A stretch of DNA of 64,000 bases from positions 496,001-560,000 of the forward strand of contig CP091064.1 of the NCBI GenBank assembly GCA_021907015.1, given 5' to 3'. The notes beneath the pieces are model-generated. The model was given only the letters and a program-made list of their open reading frames with translations. It searched no databases and was not told the origin of the DNA. The translations under genes and the position numbers were made by a program. This document shows, piece by piece, positions 53,985-63,019 of the stretch. Position 1 is the first letter of the stretch; every line of letters starts with the position of its first letter. The stretch comes from Pectobacterium sp. PL152 (GTDB lineage: Bacteria; Pseudomonadota; Gammaproteobacteria; Enterobacterales; Enterobacteriaceae).

Positions 53985-54004
53985 TGGTCACGTTATAGAC
54001 AAAT

Positions 54005-54038
54005 AAAGCCCTGATCTCTATAGATTCAGGGCTTTTTT
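54005..54038. terminator. Terminator between chemoreceptor and phoH
   Basis: Stem AAAGCCCTGA / TCAGGGCTTT with an 11-nt loop and a T6 tail. Convergent genes end on both sides. Confidence 0.9.
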
Positions 54039-54055
54039 GTCTGGCTTCCGATTTA

Positions 54056-54844
54056 TCAGACGTAGGCATGGAGCGTACGCTGGCACAACGCCGAACGCAC
54101 ACAGTCCTCTTTACCGAAAGAGACCACGCCAATCATGTCATCCTCAACAAAACGCTCCAATGCGTCGCGCAGGCCGGATTTCACCCCAGCAGGCAAGTCG
54201 CACTGCGTCACGTCACCATTAACGATAACCGTGACATTCTCGCCTAAACGCGTCAGGAACATTTTCATTTGGTTCACCGTCACGTTTTGCGCCTCATCCA
54301 GAATCACAACTGCATTTTCAAATGTCCGCCCGCGCATATACGCAAAAGGCGCAATTTCAACTTTGGCGATTTCAGGCCGCAAACAGTACTGCATGAAAGA
54401 AGCCCCCAGCCGACGCAAAAGTATGTCGTAAACCGGGCGGAAATAAGGCGCAAATTTCTCCGCAATATCTCCGGGTAAAAAGCCAAGATCCTCGTCGGCC
54501 TGTAATACCGGCCGCGTAACAATAATACGCTCAACCTCTTTATGAATTAGTGCCTCCGCCGCTTTCGCAGCGCTCAGATACGTTTTACCGCAGCCAGCTT
54601 CACCTGTGGCAAAAATCAACTGTTTGTTTTCTATCGCAGACAAGTAATGTTCCTGGGCAGCAGTACGAGCTTGAATAACGGAATTATCGCGATTTTCACG
54701 CGCCATGCCGATTGCTTCAATCCCACCCATCTGTACCAGAGAAGTGACCGATTCTTCCTCACGCTGACGATGGCTACGCGACTCACGACGAATAACGCGT
54801 TTGGCTTCACGACGAGCTTTGATCACTGCTTTTTGTCTTCCCAT
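54056..54844 (-). CDS. phoH: PhoH family ATPase
   Basis: 262 residues. Walker A ATGEAGCGKTYLS and Walker B VILDEAQNV; a basic N-terminus (KARREAKRVIRRESRSHR). Cytoplasmic ATP-binding protein of the phosphate-starvation regulon in E. coli, biochemical role uncertain. Intact. I found no convincing Pho box upstream. Confidence 0.92.
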   Translation of the reverse strand: MGRQKAVIKARREAKRVIRRESRSHRQREEESVTSLVQMGGIEAIGMARENRDNSVIQARTAAQEHYLSAIENKQLIFATGEAGCGKTYLSAAKAAEALIHKEVERIIVTRPVLQADEDLGFLPGDIAEKFAPYFRPVYDILLRRLGASFMQYCLRPEIAKVEIAPFAYMRGRTFENAVVILDEAQNVTVNQMKMFLTRLGENVTVIVNGDVTQCDLPAGVKSGLRDALERFVEDDMIGVVSFGKEDCVRSALCQRTLHAYV

Positions 54845-55320
54845 AGTGGCACCTTACAGTTTGTTTCACTTACCGCACTGATCTACAGTGCGTGACGTTT
54901 AACTCACTAACGAGGTTAGGCTTCCTTATTAAGCCAATAGCGGACAGAGAATACGCATGATTCATCCACGAACAGAGTGAAAAACGGGTCGAGTGCTCAT
55001 GGATAGAAAACGAAAATAAACGGAGAGTTTGGGTAACAAGAGAATGGTGCAGCGTTGAAAATAAGTGGGAGGAACATCCCTCGCATCGGCGAGTCAGCAG
55101 CGTAGAATCTTGACATCGACTACAAAGTCCAAAAAAGGACATTACCATTCGCGTTCCTCACTGTGACAACGACTATTCCACTGAATAATGATTGATCGCA
55201 TCGTAGAACTACTGCTAACCATTGCCTAAAAATTAGTGCCGAATGATTTCAGTAGTATGACAGTGCAATAATTTGCCCCTGCAATGCAAGCAGTTTTTAC
55301 ACTGCCATAACATTTACGTA
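54845..55320. other. Intergenic region upstream of phoH
   Basis: About 475 bp to the ERIC element. A 92-codon reverse frame at 54870-55148 is Cys/Ser/Leu-rich without family features and is not called. Nothing else recognised. Confidence 0.5.
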
Positions 55321-55445
55321 TATACCCGTCATACTTCAAGCTGCTTGTGCGTTGGCTGCCTTACTCACCCCAGTCACTTACTTGTGTAAGCTCCTGGGGA
55401 TTCGCTCGATTGCCGCCTTCACGCATCTCGAATTATTTAGGGTAA
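55321..55445 (+). repeat. ERIC (IRU) element, copy 2
   Basis: 125 bp with the canonical ERIC core: CAGTCACTTAC then TGTAAGCTCCTGGGGATTC. Ends TATACCCGTCATACTTCAAG and CTCGAATTATTTAGGGTA match copy 1 (6436-6560) in reverse complement. Lies 50 bp downstream of the fliZ stop. Confidence 0.95.
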
Positions 55446-55494
55446 GTATCCCATGGTTTGGCAATGTCAGCCTGAGAACGACGCATTATGTACG

Positions 55495-56010
55495 TCAGAA
55501 ATGCCGTTGCCAGTCCAGATATTGATCGTATTTTCGTAAGGCACTGCGGTAAATATTTTGCTCAATATCGGGAAGGTAATCACACACGCGCTGCTGTACC
55601 CCATCGCGGTGCCGGGAAAAGGTTTCTGTGGGATAGTTATTGGCAGCCAGCAGTTCGTCCAACCGCCGCAGGCGAATGACATACTCGCGCATCGTGCTAT
55701 GGCGAACTTCAGTTTGCTCGATCAGATACTGTGTGAAAGCTTTAATATCGAAATAGCTAGCAGTCGTATTGCATAATATTTCGCTACAAAAGCGGCAAAG
55801 TGGGATTAATTCCTGTTGCAGACCAGACCATATTTCGTCATCGATAAGCCTGTCGATACTACCGATCGATTTTTTATTGATAAGCTGATTGCGAAATACC
55901 AGTGAAACGCGGTCGAGCTCTTTATCACACTGGGAACAGTTGGTCTGTCTGTGTTTGAAGTCTTTCAGATAACGGCTTAGCAGCTGTTTCTTCCGAATTG
56001 ATGGGTGCAT
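55495..56010 (-). CDS. fliZ: Flagella biosynthesis regulator FliZ
   Basis: 171 residues. Conserved start KKQLLSRYLKDFKHRQTNCS and C-terminal YDQYLDWQRH. FliZ is a DNA-binding protein derived from a recombinase-like fold; it antagonises sigma-S promoters or raises FlhDC activity depending on species. Follows fliA on the same strand after about 200 bp, the usual fliAZ order. Confidence 0.93.
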   Translation of the reverse strand: MHPSIRKKQLLSRYLKDFKHRQTNCSQCDKELDRVSLVFRNQLINKKSIGSIDRLIDDEIWSGLQQELIPLCRFCSEILCNTTASYFDIKAFTQYLIEQTEVRHSTMREYVIRLRRLDELLAANNYPTETFSRHRDGVQQRVCDYLPDIEQNIYRSALRKYDQYLDWQRHF

Positions 56011-56211
56011 GAATCCATTCCATGACGATATATAACTTCAATGTGAAGCAATAGCACCTTCGTTACACCAGAAATGCTGGAGTGCTAAAAACAGGTAGCA
56101 TTAACCATTTAAATACTGATGAAAAACGCTCATCAATATTCAAACATTGTCATGATCCTGTGCTTCAGAGACTGAAGATATATTTGATAACAGTATTCCT
56201 ACGCAGCGCAA

Positions 56212-56934
56212 TTAAACATCGTTCATTAATTTCACGCGCAGGCGCTTTATCGCCTGGCTATGCAACTGACTGACTCTCGACTCTCCGACTTCGAGAACGG
56301 CACCGATCTCTTTCAGGTTCAACTCTTCCTGATAGTAAAGCGTCAATACCAATTTCTCACGCTCTGGCAGGCTTTCAATCGCGTCCATTACACGATGGCG
56401 CAAATTGCCTTCCATCAGTTGATGCAACGGGTTCGCATCTTCATTGCCTTCCAGTAGAGCCTCTGCGCTGTCACCATGTTCTTCACGCCATTCATCGTAA
56501 GAAAAAAGCTGGCTGTTGTTCGTATCCAGCAATATCTGACGATAATCCTCAAGCGTGATATTCAGGGCCTGCGCAACTTCCTGCTCTGTTGGAGTACGAC
56601 CGAGCTGTTGTTCAGCCTGCTGCATTGCTTGTGCCACTTCCCGCGCATTACGCCGTACACTGCGTGGAGCCCAATCACGACTGCGTAATTCATCCAACAT
56701 CGAACCGCGGATGCGTTGAACGGCATAGGTAGTAAACGCCGTGCCTTGCAACGAATCATAGCGCTCGACTGCGCTGAGCAAACCGATACCGCCAGCCTGT
56801 AGCAAATCGTCAAGCTCAACACTCGCGGGGAGACGAACCTGTAAACGCAAGGCTTCATGGCGCACTAGTGGAACATAGCGCTTCCAGAGGGAATTCTTAT
56901 CCATTGTGCCTTCGGCGGTATACAAATCGCTCAC
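56212..56934 (-). CDS. fliA: Flagellar sigma factor FliA (sigma-28)
   Basis: 240 residues. Region 2 (ELDDLLQAGGIGLLSAVERY, TTYAVQRIRGSMLDELRSRD), region 3 (QQLGRTPTEQEVAQAL) and region 4 (EIGAVLEVGESRVSQLHSQA) are all present. Starts with GTG as in E. coli (SDLYTAEGTMDK). Directs late flagellar and chemotaxis genes; its target promoters are visible before fliC and fliD. Intact. Confidence 0.97.
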   Translation of the reverse strand: MSDLYTAEGTMDKNSLWKRYVPLVRHEALRLQVRLPASVELDDLLQAGGIGLLSAVERYDSLQGTAFTTYAVQRIRGSMLDELRSRDWAPRSVRRNAREVAQAMQQAEQQLGRTPTEQEVAQALNITLEDYRQILLDTNNSQLFSYDEWREEHGDSAEALLEGNEDANPLHQLMEGNLRHRVMDAIESLPEREKLVLTLYYQEELNLKEIGAVLEVGESRVSQLHSQAIKRLRVKLMNDV

Positions 56935-57397
56935 AGTGACAAATACCTACGATGATAATGTTATCGACACTATTATGCTTTTAGGTAGGGTAGCCAATCG
57001 TCTGAATAGCGTCAAAAAAGAAGGGTTATTCCTGCCATGTATGACAGGATTGGGTAAAGATTCTGCGGAGAGAAACACAAATGGCACGTGCAGATGGTGC
57101 AATGAGGCAGCAAATTTGTGATGTATCTCTCTTTCGAAGAGAGATGATTCTAGCACCGATCTCGAACAGATAAACCCGAATTTTCTCCTCATAGGAGCAA
57201 CAGTAATGTGAAACATGTAGTACCAGTGAATGTAAACACTAACGCGTGTCAAAAGTATTATAATCAATAATATAAAAACCTACGGTCATTCGTTCGCACT
57301 CTTATCGTTGTCACTGGAGAACAAGTATCAAATTGTTATCACTGATAAATTAATATAGTATTGAGTAATATCAAGACTTTAAAAAAGCGGTGTATAT
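56935..57397. other. Intergenic region between fliA and the glycosyltransferase gene
   Basis: About 460 bp between divergent genes, becoming AT-rich toward the glycosyltransferase. It holds the fliA promoter; a GTCGATAA on the reverse strand near 56960 resembles a sigma-28 -10 but its -35 is poor. No gene seen. Confidence 0.5.
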
Positions 57398-58454
57398 ATG
57401 ATATCAGTCTGCATGATCGTAAAAAACGAAGCTTTGCACTTAGGCAAATCGCTGAAAGCAATCACAAAATATTTTGATGACATTGTTGTCGTTGACACTG
57501 GTTCAACCGATGACTCAAAAAGTATTGCTAAAAATTTACTGACAAAGTTTATGACTTTGAATGGATATCAGATTTTTCCGCCGCAAGAAATTATTCACTG
57601 CAATTTGCCAAATATGATTGGGTGTTAGTTGTTGATGCAGATGAAGTGATTAATCAATTTGATGTAGCACTGCTTTCAGAGCTTATTAGCATACATCCGA
57701 CACAGGTCGGCACCGTAGAAATTGCCAGCGTGACTAATGATGAAAGTTCGGAAGAAGCAGATTTAATTCAAGAACGTATAAGTCGAATTTTCAATAAAAA
57801 TTATTATGAATTTTCGGTATCATCCATGAGCAGGTCTGCAAGAAAAATACTGGAAAAGCGCCAGATGGACGTTTTGATACCCCACTATCGTTCATGCATA
57901 ATGGTTACACAAAAGAAATCATAGAAAGTAAAGACAAGATCGCTCGCAATATTACATTGCTCCAACATGCCATCGATAAAACTAGTGATGATGCTTATCT
58001 GCATTATCAATTGGGAAAAAGTTACTATCTGGGGAAGGATTATGAGCGAGCGGCACAAAGTTTTGAAACATCACTACATCTGCAAAAAGATATGCATCAG
58101 GATTACAATGAAGTCTTGATTGAATGTTACGGCTATTGTTTAATTAATACTGCACAATATGAAAAAGCATTAGATATTTTACAATATGAAGTTCTCTGCT
58201 CTTCCACCGACTTTATGTTTTTAAAAGCATTGATACTCATGAATAATGCAGATTTTCAGAATGCTATCGATACATTTCAGTTATGTACAAAAATGGGGCC
58301 TGGTCGAAAGCAAGGCGTTGGTACATATAAGGCCAATTACAACATAGCAGTTATACTTGAGTGTTTTGGTATGAAACCCGAAGCTCTTGATTATTACCAA
58401 CGATGCGGAAATTATAAGTTAGCGCTTGAAGGGATAATGAGGGTTAAATCGTAA
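57398..58454 (+). CDS. Family 2 glycosyltransferase with C-terminal TPR region, frame broken as sequenced
   Basis: Repaired length about 352 residues. N-terminal GT2 domain: ISVCMIVKNEALHLGKSLKA, VVVDTGSTDDSKSIAK, and the DXD motif in WVLVVDADEVINQ. C-terminal tetratricopeptide-like repeats (DAYLHYQLGKSYYLGKDYER; AAQSFETSLHLQ). The pairing resembles SunS-like protein glycosyltransferases. Frame breaks: one A missing in the run at 57530-57534 and one base at 57811-57815 (EFS|GIIHEQV). AT-rich relative to its neighbours, suggesting acquisition. Its place between fliA and fliTSD-fliC points to flagellin glycosylation. Confidence 0.82.
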
Positions 58455-58553
58455 TCGCGATGATATGATATGTATTAATGTGATTACCAAGGGACACTGA
58501 CGGTATAATTACCGGGCGATTTTGTCGTTATCACACTATCAACACCCTTCGAT

Positions 58554-59051
58554 TCAGGCAAAGTCTTTTACGGTATTAGATAGCGATTTCACTTTGGCTA
58601 ATCTAAGAGCCATCGTATTCATATTTTCGCGCAGCCAGATGTAACGGACGCCATTAGGGCTAATCTCTGCTGAGTAACGAGTGTTTATCTGACGTGATAC
58701 CTGTACTTGACCGAGATGAGGATTACGTAGAGAGAAGTCGATAATCAGTTTTTCCAGGGCTTCTTCCGTTCGGTTCTTATGCCGTAAATCTGGTGTATCC
58801 TGACGCTTGAGGGCATCAATACCCCCTTCTTCGACTAGCCGTCTGTGACGGTGAATGGTGTCCCGTGACACGCCGCTCAGACGAGAAGCTTCGGCTACGT
58901 TACCCAGCCTGTCAGCCAGGGCAAGTACATCAAGCTTTTTCTGGATATCGATGTCCTCCAGGGAGGCTTTAGTCGGCTCTGTCACCTCTGATACCTGTAA
59001 TTGTCTTCCTGCAAAATAGGCGCTGTGACCTGCCCCCAGTATTAAACACAA
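58554..59051 (-). mobile_element. Transposase N-terminal fragment with helix-turn-helix (IS481-like)
   Basis: A 165-codon frame. The conserved part begins about residue 20 and shows two helix-turn-helix units (NVAEASRLSGVSRDTIHRHR; NPHLGQVQVSRQINTRYSAE) followed by ISPNGVRYIWLRENMNTMALR, a pattern of IS481-type transposase N-termini. The DDE catalytic core is absent. The first 17 codons read through an IS3-type terminal repeat (TGACCTGCCCCCAG at 59026-59039), so the true 5' end has been cut off by another element. Alternatively a stand-alone regulator, less likely. Confidence 0.65.
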
Positions 59052-59190
59052 TAATCAGTTAGTAATGTCGGTTGATTTACTCCCGTATTCTCCGTTTCGC
59101 CATCCCGCTGCAAACTCTGAAGGGGTCTGATAATTCAACGAAGAATGAGGCCGACATTCGTTATAGTCCTGCTGTAAGCATCCCGGTAAA
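59026..59190 (-). mobile_element. IS3-family remnant: right end and C-terminus of OrfB
   Basis: Reverse strand reads QDYNECRPHSSLNYQTPSEF and AAGWRNGEYG, the conserved C-terminus of IS3-family integrase OrfB, with a stop at 59055-59057. The terminal inverted repeat TGACCTGCCCCCAG lies just beyond. The rest of the transposase is gone. Confidence 0.8.
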
Positions 59191-59230
59191 CCGGACCATT
59201 CACATTTAGAGATCTTCCGGCATACTGAAT

Positions 59231-59355
59231 ATGTCCCTGGAGAAGATCGCCCTGCGCAAAGCCCGATTTACCGAACACCAGATCATCGCCGTTCTGAAGT
59301 CCGTCGAAGCCGGACGTACTGTTAAAGACGTCTGCCGCGAGGCGGGGAGCAGGTC
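59231..59355 (+). mobile_element. IS3-family remnant: N-terminus of OrfA
   Basis: Forward strand from ATG 59231 encodes KARFTEHQIIAVLKSVEAG and RTVKDVCREAG, the helix-turn-helix of an IS3-family OrfA. It is cut about 40 codons in, next to the fliDST terminator. It faces the OrfB fragment, so this is a second or rearranged copy. Confidence 0.78.
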
Positions 59356-59382
59356 ACGCTTACAAAAGCACCATTTGTGGGT

Positions 59383-59419
59383 AAAAAAATGCGCCCGTAT
59401 CAGGTGAGGATAGGGGCGC
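59383..59419 (-). terminator. Terminator of the fliDST operon
   Basis: On the reverse strand, stem GCGCCC / GGGCGC closes a long A/T/C loop and is followed by T7. It sits 28 bp after the repaired fliT stop, and the IS debris starts directly beyond it. Confidence 0.75.
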
Positions 59420-59446
59420 GGAGTATCGTATATAACGCGTATGGAA

Positions 59447-59823
59447 TTATGAGCTTGGCTCACCGGGGCGGGTTCCCCAGGCAGTAGTCGCTGCCCTGCA
59501 AATTCGCTATAAGTCGTATTAATTGACTTTTGCTTCAGTGATTGCCCCATTAACGAACTTAACTCGTCCATCCGCTTCTGCAGAAGTTGTTTTACTTTCG
59601 CTTCATTATCCATCACTTCCTGCAAAATTTGTCGCAGATGCAAACGCATTATGCTGTCAATTTCGTCAGGAATTGGCGTGTTAACTAAGCCTTCAACGGA
59701 CTGAACATAAACAATCTCTTGCTCAACCAACGTATCCCACTGGCCGCTGACGGCCAAATGGAGAATTTTTTGACTCAGAGACAAAAGTTGTTGGTAATCT
59801 TTAGAAGCCGATGGGGAGGCCAT
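59447..59823 (-). CDS. fliT: Flagellar export chaperone FliT, C-terminus mis-framed as sequenced
   Basis: Chaperone of the cap protein FliD and inhibitor of FlhDC. Helical protein with the conserved ILQEVMDNEAKVKQLLQKRM and DELSSLMGQS. As sequenced the frame runs on to 59206 through the terminator into IS sequence. One base restored in GGG at 59470-59472 gives the ending LLPGEPRPGEPSS, a stop at 59447-59449 and 125 residues (E. coli 121). This end is preferred. Start overlaps the fliS stop by one base. Confidence 0.85.
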
Positions 59824-60233
59824 TAACGTACTTCCTGCTCTGGTTTGTAATTAGGGCCGATTTGCCGCCAGGCATCAGCGATATTTTCCAACAACACTTC
59901 AACTTCTTCTATCGCTTTGGGATCGTTATGTAAATTGGCGATCAACAAACGCTGAGACATGTAGTCGTACAGGGCAGACAAATTTTCAACAAGCTCTCCC
60001 CCTCTTTCCATATCCAGCCCGGCTTTAAGTCCGTTATTAATAATGTTGATGGCTTTGGATAACGCCATCCCTTTACCTGGAATGTCGCCTTGTTCCATAA
60101 GGATGCGTGCGCGTACCATTGCACTGCGCGCACCATCAAATAGCATGACGATAAGCTGGTGAGGGCTTGCACTCATCACACTACTTTCAAGGCCTACCTG
60201 AGCATAGGCTTGGCTGCCTTTCATGTTGTACAT
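59823..60233 (-). CDS. fliS: Flagellar export chaperone FliS
   Basis: 136 residues, four-helix bundle that binds the C-terminus of flagellin. Conserved QAYAQVGLESSVMSASPHQL and IVMLFDGA. ATG 60233 is preferred over the GTG one codon upstream on ribosome-site spacing. Second gene of fliDST. Confidence 0.95.
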   Translation of the reverse strand: MYNMKGSQAYAQVGLESSVMSASPHQLIVMLFDGARSAMVRARILMEQGDIPGKGMALSKAINIINNGLKAGLDMERGGELVENLSALYDYMSQRLLIANLHNDPKAIEEVEVLLENIADAWRQIGPNYKPEQEVR

Positions 60234-60263
60234 CACGTTACCTATCTTTCTTTCAGCGAGAAT

Positions 60264-61688
60264 TTAGAGTTTAGCGAACATGCTGGTCAGTCGATTAGTT
60301 GTACTGCTCATGTTAGACATGGCTTTATCCAACTCAGTAAACTGCTTTTGATAACGAGCGATCGTTTCTTCGATACTGTTACTGACGCGAGTGAATTGGG
60401 TATCTAATTTTTTATTGTACTGTCAAGACCATCTTGCTTGGTTTTAATAACACCATCGATGTTATCAAGCAGTGACTTCATATAAGTCCGAGTCTGCGTT
60501 GCGAAACCCGTCTTATCACTATCACCAACAAAGAACTCTCTAACTTTACCTGGTTCGTCTTTTAGTGCTTTATCCAGTTTCGTATCGCTGATTTCGAGTT
60601 TGCCGGTTTTGGCGTTCTGAGTAATACCCAGATCGGCCAGAATGCGGAATCCACCGCTTTCTGATTGGAGTGCTGTTAATTGTTGCTTAAGTTTGTTCTG
60701 AATTTCACGAACGGTAGAGTCGCCTATCAAAGCACCATTTGATGTGTTTTGATCTTCTCCAGGCTTAACTGCAGTATATTTAGTTTGTGCAATAATGGTG
60801 TCTTGCAGTGCATTATAAGCATCGACCCACGCTTTAACGGCAGTTTTCATACCCGTAATATCTTGAGTGACATTCAGCGTTTCTGGTTTATCTACTTCTG
60901 TTTTTGCCTGTAGTGTTAAGGTAACGCCTTCCAATGCATCTTCAATCGTATTGCTTTGACGCTCGATCTCAATACCATTAGCGATGATAACAGCGTTCTG
61001 GGCAGCAACTTTCTCGACTGTTGCGCCAAGAATGTTGCTACTATCATTTAGCGAGATTTTACTTTCTGTACCGCTGTTTTTGCGGTTAGCATTAAGTAGT
61101 ACTCATTATCTTTCGCTTTAACAATACTAGCAGTCACTGAGCCATTTGCTTTATTGATGGCATCACGGACATCATTGAGTGATGTTTCACCTGCTTTGAT
61201 ATCTATTTCCAACGATTTTTGAGTTTGGCCTGTAGTTGTGCCGGGATTGGAAATTTACCGTTGTCTTGGGTAATAACAAGTTTTGTGTCTGTTGCACTCA
61301 ATGCTTGTGTGGCACTAGTCTTAGATGCAGATGTTATTGAATGTGCTTGTGCTAAATGTTGCACTTCAACGGTGTAAGTACCAGGAACTGCCTTGCTACC
61401 GGTTGTAGCTGTGAAGGCTTTGTTCGTGCCAGTTATACTCGTGTTAGTAATGTCATCAATAGAACCTTTGATAATACCGAATGATTCAGACTTTGCTAAC
61501 GCATTGTTAGCAGTGTTCAGTTTATCCAACGCACTTTTTAGCGCACTAACGCCATTAACTTGCGCTTTAAAACTGTTCTGCTGAGTTTTTATTGGAGTAA
61601 GGCGCTGATTTTCAGCCGTTCTTAGGTTGTTTAACAGCGTCGTCAAATCCAAGCCGGAGCCTACACCTAATGAGGAAATGCTTGCCAT
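60264..61688 (-). CDS. fliD: Flagellar cap protein FliD, frame broken as sequenced
   Basis: Filament cap (HAP2). N-terminal SSLGVGSGLDLTTLLNNLRT and C-terminal coiled part ending EETIARYQKQFTELDKAM and SSTTNRLTSMFAKL, typical of FliD. Three single-base losses: AAA at 61251-61253 (GKF|SNPGTTTG), the T5 run at 61077-61081 (LTA|KNSGTESK) and the T6 run at 60408-60413 (DSTIK|KLDTQF). Repaired length is 475 residues. A sigma-28 promoter lies upstream. Confidence 0.93.
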
Positions 61689-61732
61689 GATAGAATCCTT
61701 GTATTGTCCAGAACCATTGGTCTACGTAATGA

Positions 61733-61759
61733 GTATCGGCAGAGCTAGGAATAAGTTTA
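61733..61759 (-). promoter_or_regulatory. Sigma-28 promoter of fliDST
   Basis: Reverse strand TAAACTTA-N11-GCCGATAC matches the FliA consensus TAAAGTTT-N11-GCCGATAA at 13 of 16 positions, about 45 bp before fliD. Confidence 0.85.
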
Positions 61760-61874
61760 GCATTAACGCCGATGTGATGTCGGTGTAGTTCAAGCAAGGT
61801 AAGCATTTGTTACAGATGCGCGCAATGAAAACAAATACTGATTTTGTTCTCCTGAAAATTTTGGCAAAAAAAAT

Positions 61875-61901
61875 TAAAGCTTCTGAAAAGTATTCCGATA
61901 A
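61875..61901 (+). promoter_or_regulatory. Sigma-28 promoter of fliC
   Basis: TAAAGCTT-N11-TCCGATAA matches the FliA consensus at 14 of 16 positions with exact spacing, about 70 bp before the fliC start. Confidence 0.92.
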
Positions 61902-61971
61902 ATGTTAGCGACGGGGATGAACCCGTGGGTCTAACCCGAAACTTACATCTCATCGATTAAGGAAATCTATT

Positions 61972-62861
61972 ATGGCCGGTATCAACACTAACATCATGTC
62001 TCTGGTTACCCAGAACAACCTGAACAAATCACAATCTTCTCTGGGCACCGCGATTGAGCGTTTGTCTTCTGGTCTGCGTATCAACAGTGCAAAAGACGAT
62101 GCGGCTGGTCAAGCGATTGCTAACCGTATGACTGCGCAAGTTAAAGGTTTGACTCAGGCTGCACGTAATGCCAATGATGGTATCTCTCTGACGCAAACTG
62201 CTGAAGGTAACTTGAACGAAATTAACAACAACTTGCAACGTATCCGTGAGTTGGCGGTTCAGGCAGCAAATGATACTAACGGTTCAACTGACCGTGATTC
62301 TATCAAAACTGAAATGCAACAGCGTTTAGATGAGATTGACCGTGTTGCCAACTCCGCTTCATTCAACGGTAAAAAACTTCTAAATGCATCAGGTACTAGC
62401 ATTAATATCCAAGTAGGTGCTAACACTGGTGCAGACGAAGTTATCACTATCGATTCAGGCGCACTGATTAATGCGACGACCACTTCAGGTTCAGGTAGCA
62501 TTTCTGGTGTGGACGCTGCTGTTAGTGGTTTTGATGTTACTGCCACTGGTACTGGTGCTAGCGGCATTGGCGGTAGCGGTGGTATGGCTCAGAAGATTGT
62601 GGATGCTGTTGATGCTGCACTGAAAGCGGTAGATACTGCACGTAGTAACTTGGGTGCAATCCAGAACCGTTTCGAATCCACGATCACCAACGTGAACAAC
62701 ACCATCAACAACCTGTCCAACGCCCGTGGTCGAATCAGGATGCAGATTACGCAACGGAAGTGTCGAATATGAGTAAAGCCAACATCCTTCAACAGGCAGG
62801 TACTTCTGTTCTGTCTCAGGCGAATCAGGTTCCTCAGACTGTATTGTCTCTGCTGCGTTAA
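61972..62861 (+). CDS. fliC: Flagellin FliC, frame broken near the C-terminus as sequenced
   Basis: Short flagellin, 296 residues when repaired. Conserved D0/D1 N-terminus ([38 protein letters not shown]) and C-terminus ([20 protein letters not shown]). The middle is only a Ser/Gly/Thr-rich segment, so D2/D3 domains are essentially absent. The break is near 62734, where one G is missing in [13 protein letters not shown]; this one is not in a homopolymer. Ser/Thr-rich centre offers O-glycosylation sites, in keeping with adjacent glycosyltransferase genes. Confidence 0.94.
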
Positions 62862-62886
62862 TTGTCAGCGGTATAGGACATTTTAT

Positions 62887-62910
62887 AACCCGGCTACATG
62901 CTGGGTTTTT
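62887..62910 (+). terminator. Terminator after fliC
   Basis: Stem AACCCGGC / GCTGGGTT (one mismatch) with a 5-nt loop and a T5 tail. Confidence 0.85.
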
Positions 62911-63019
62911 ATGCTTCAAATACAGCAATAATTCGCGGGTTTATTAATAGGTAAACCCTCTTATTTTCTCGTAATATAACACTATTCACCTCTTTTCCTT
63001 CTACAGAAGGCATTCTGTT

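Noticed and set aside
54845-54960. Pho box before phoH
   Set aside because: No pair of CTGTCAT-like repeats with the correct 11-bp spacing was visible.
54870-55148. 92-codon reverse frame upstream of phoH
   Set aside because: Cys/Ser/Leu-rich without family features; no supporting ribosome site.
56935-56980. Sigma-28 promoter before fliA
   Set aside because: GTCGATAA is a fair -10, but no matching -35 lies at an 11-bp spacer.
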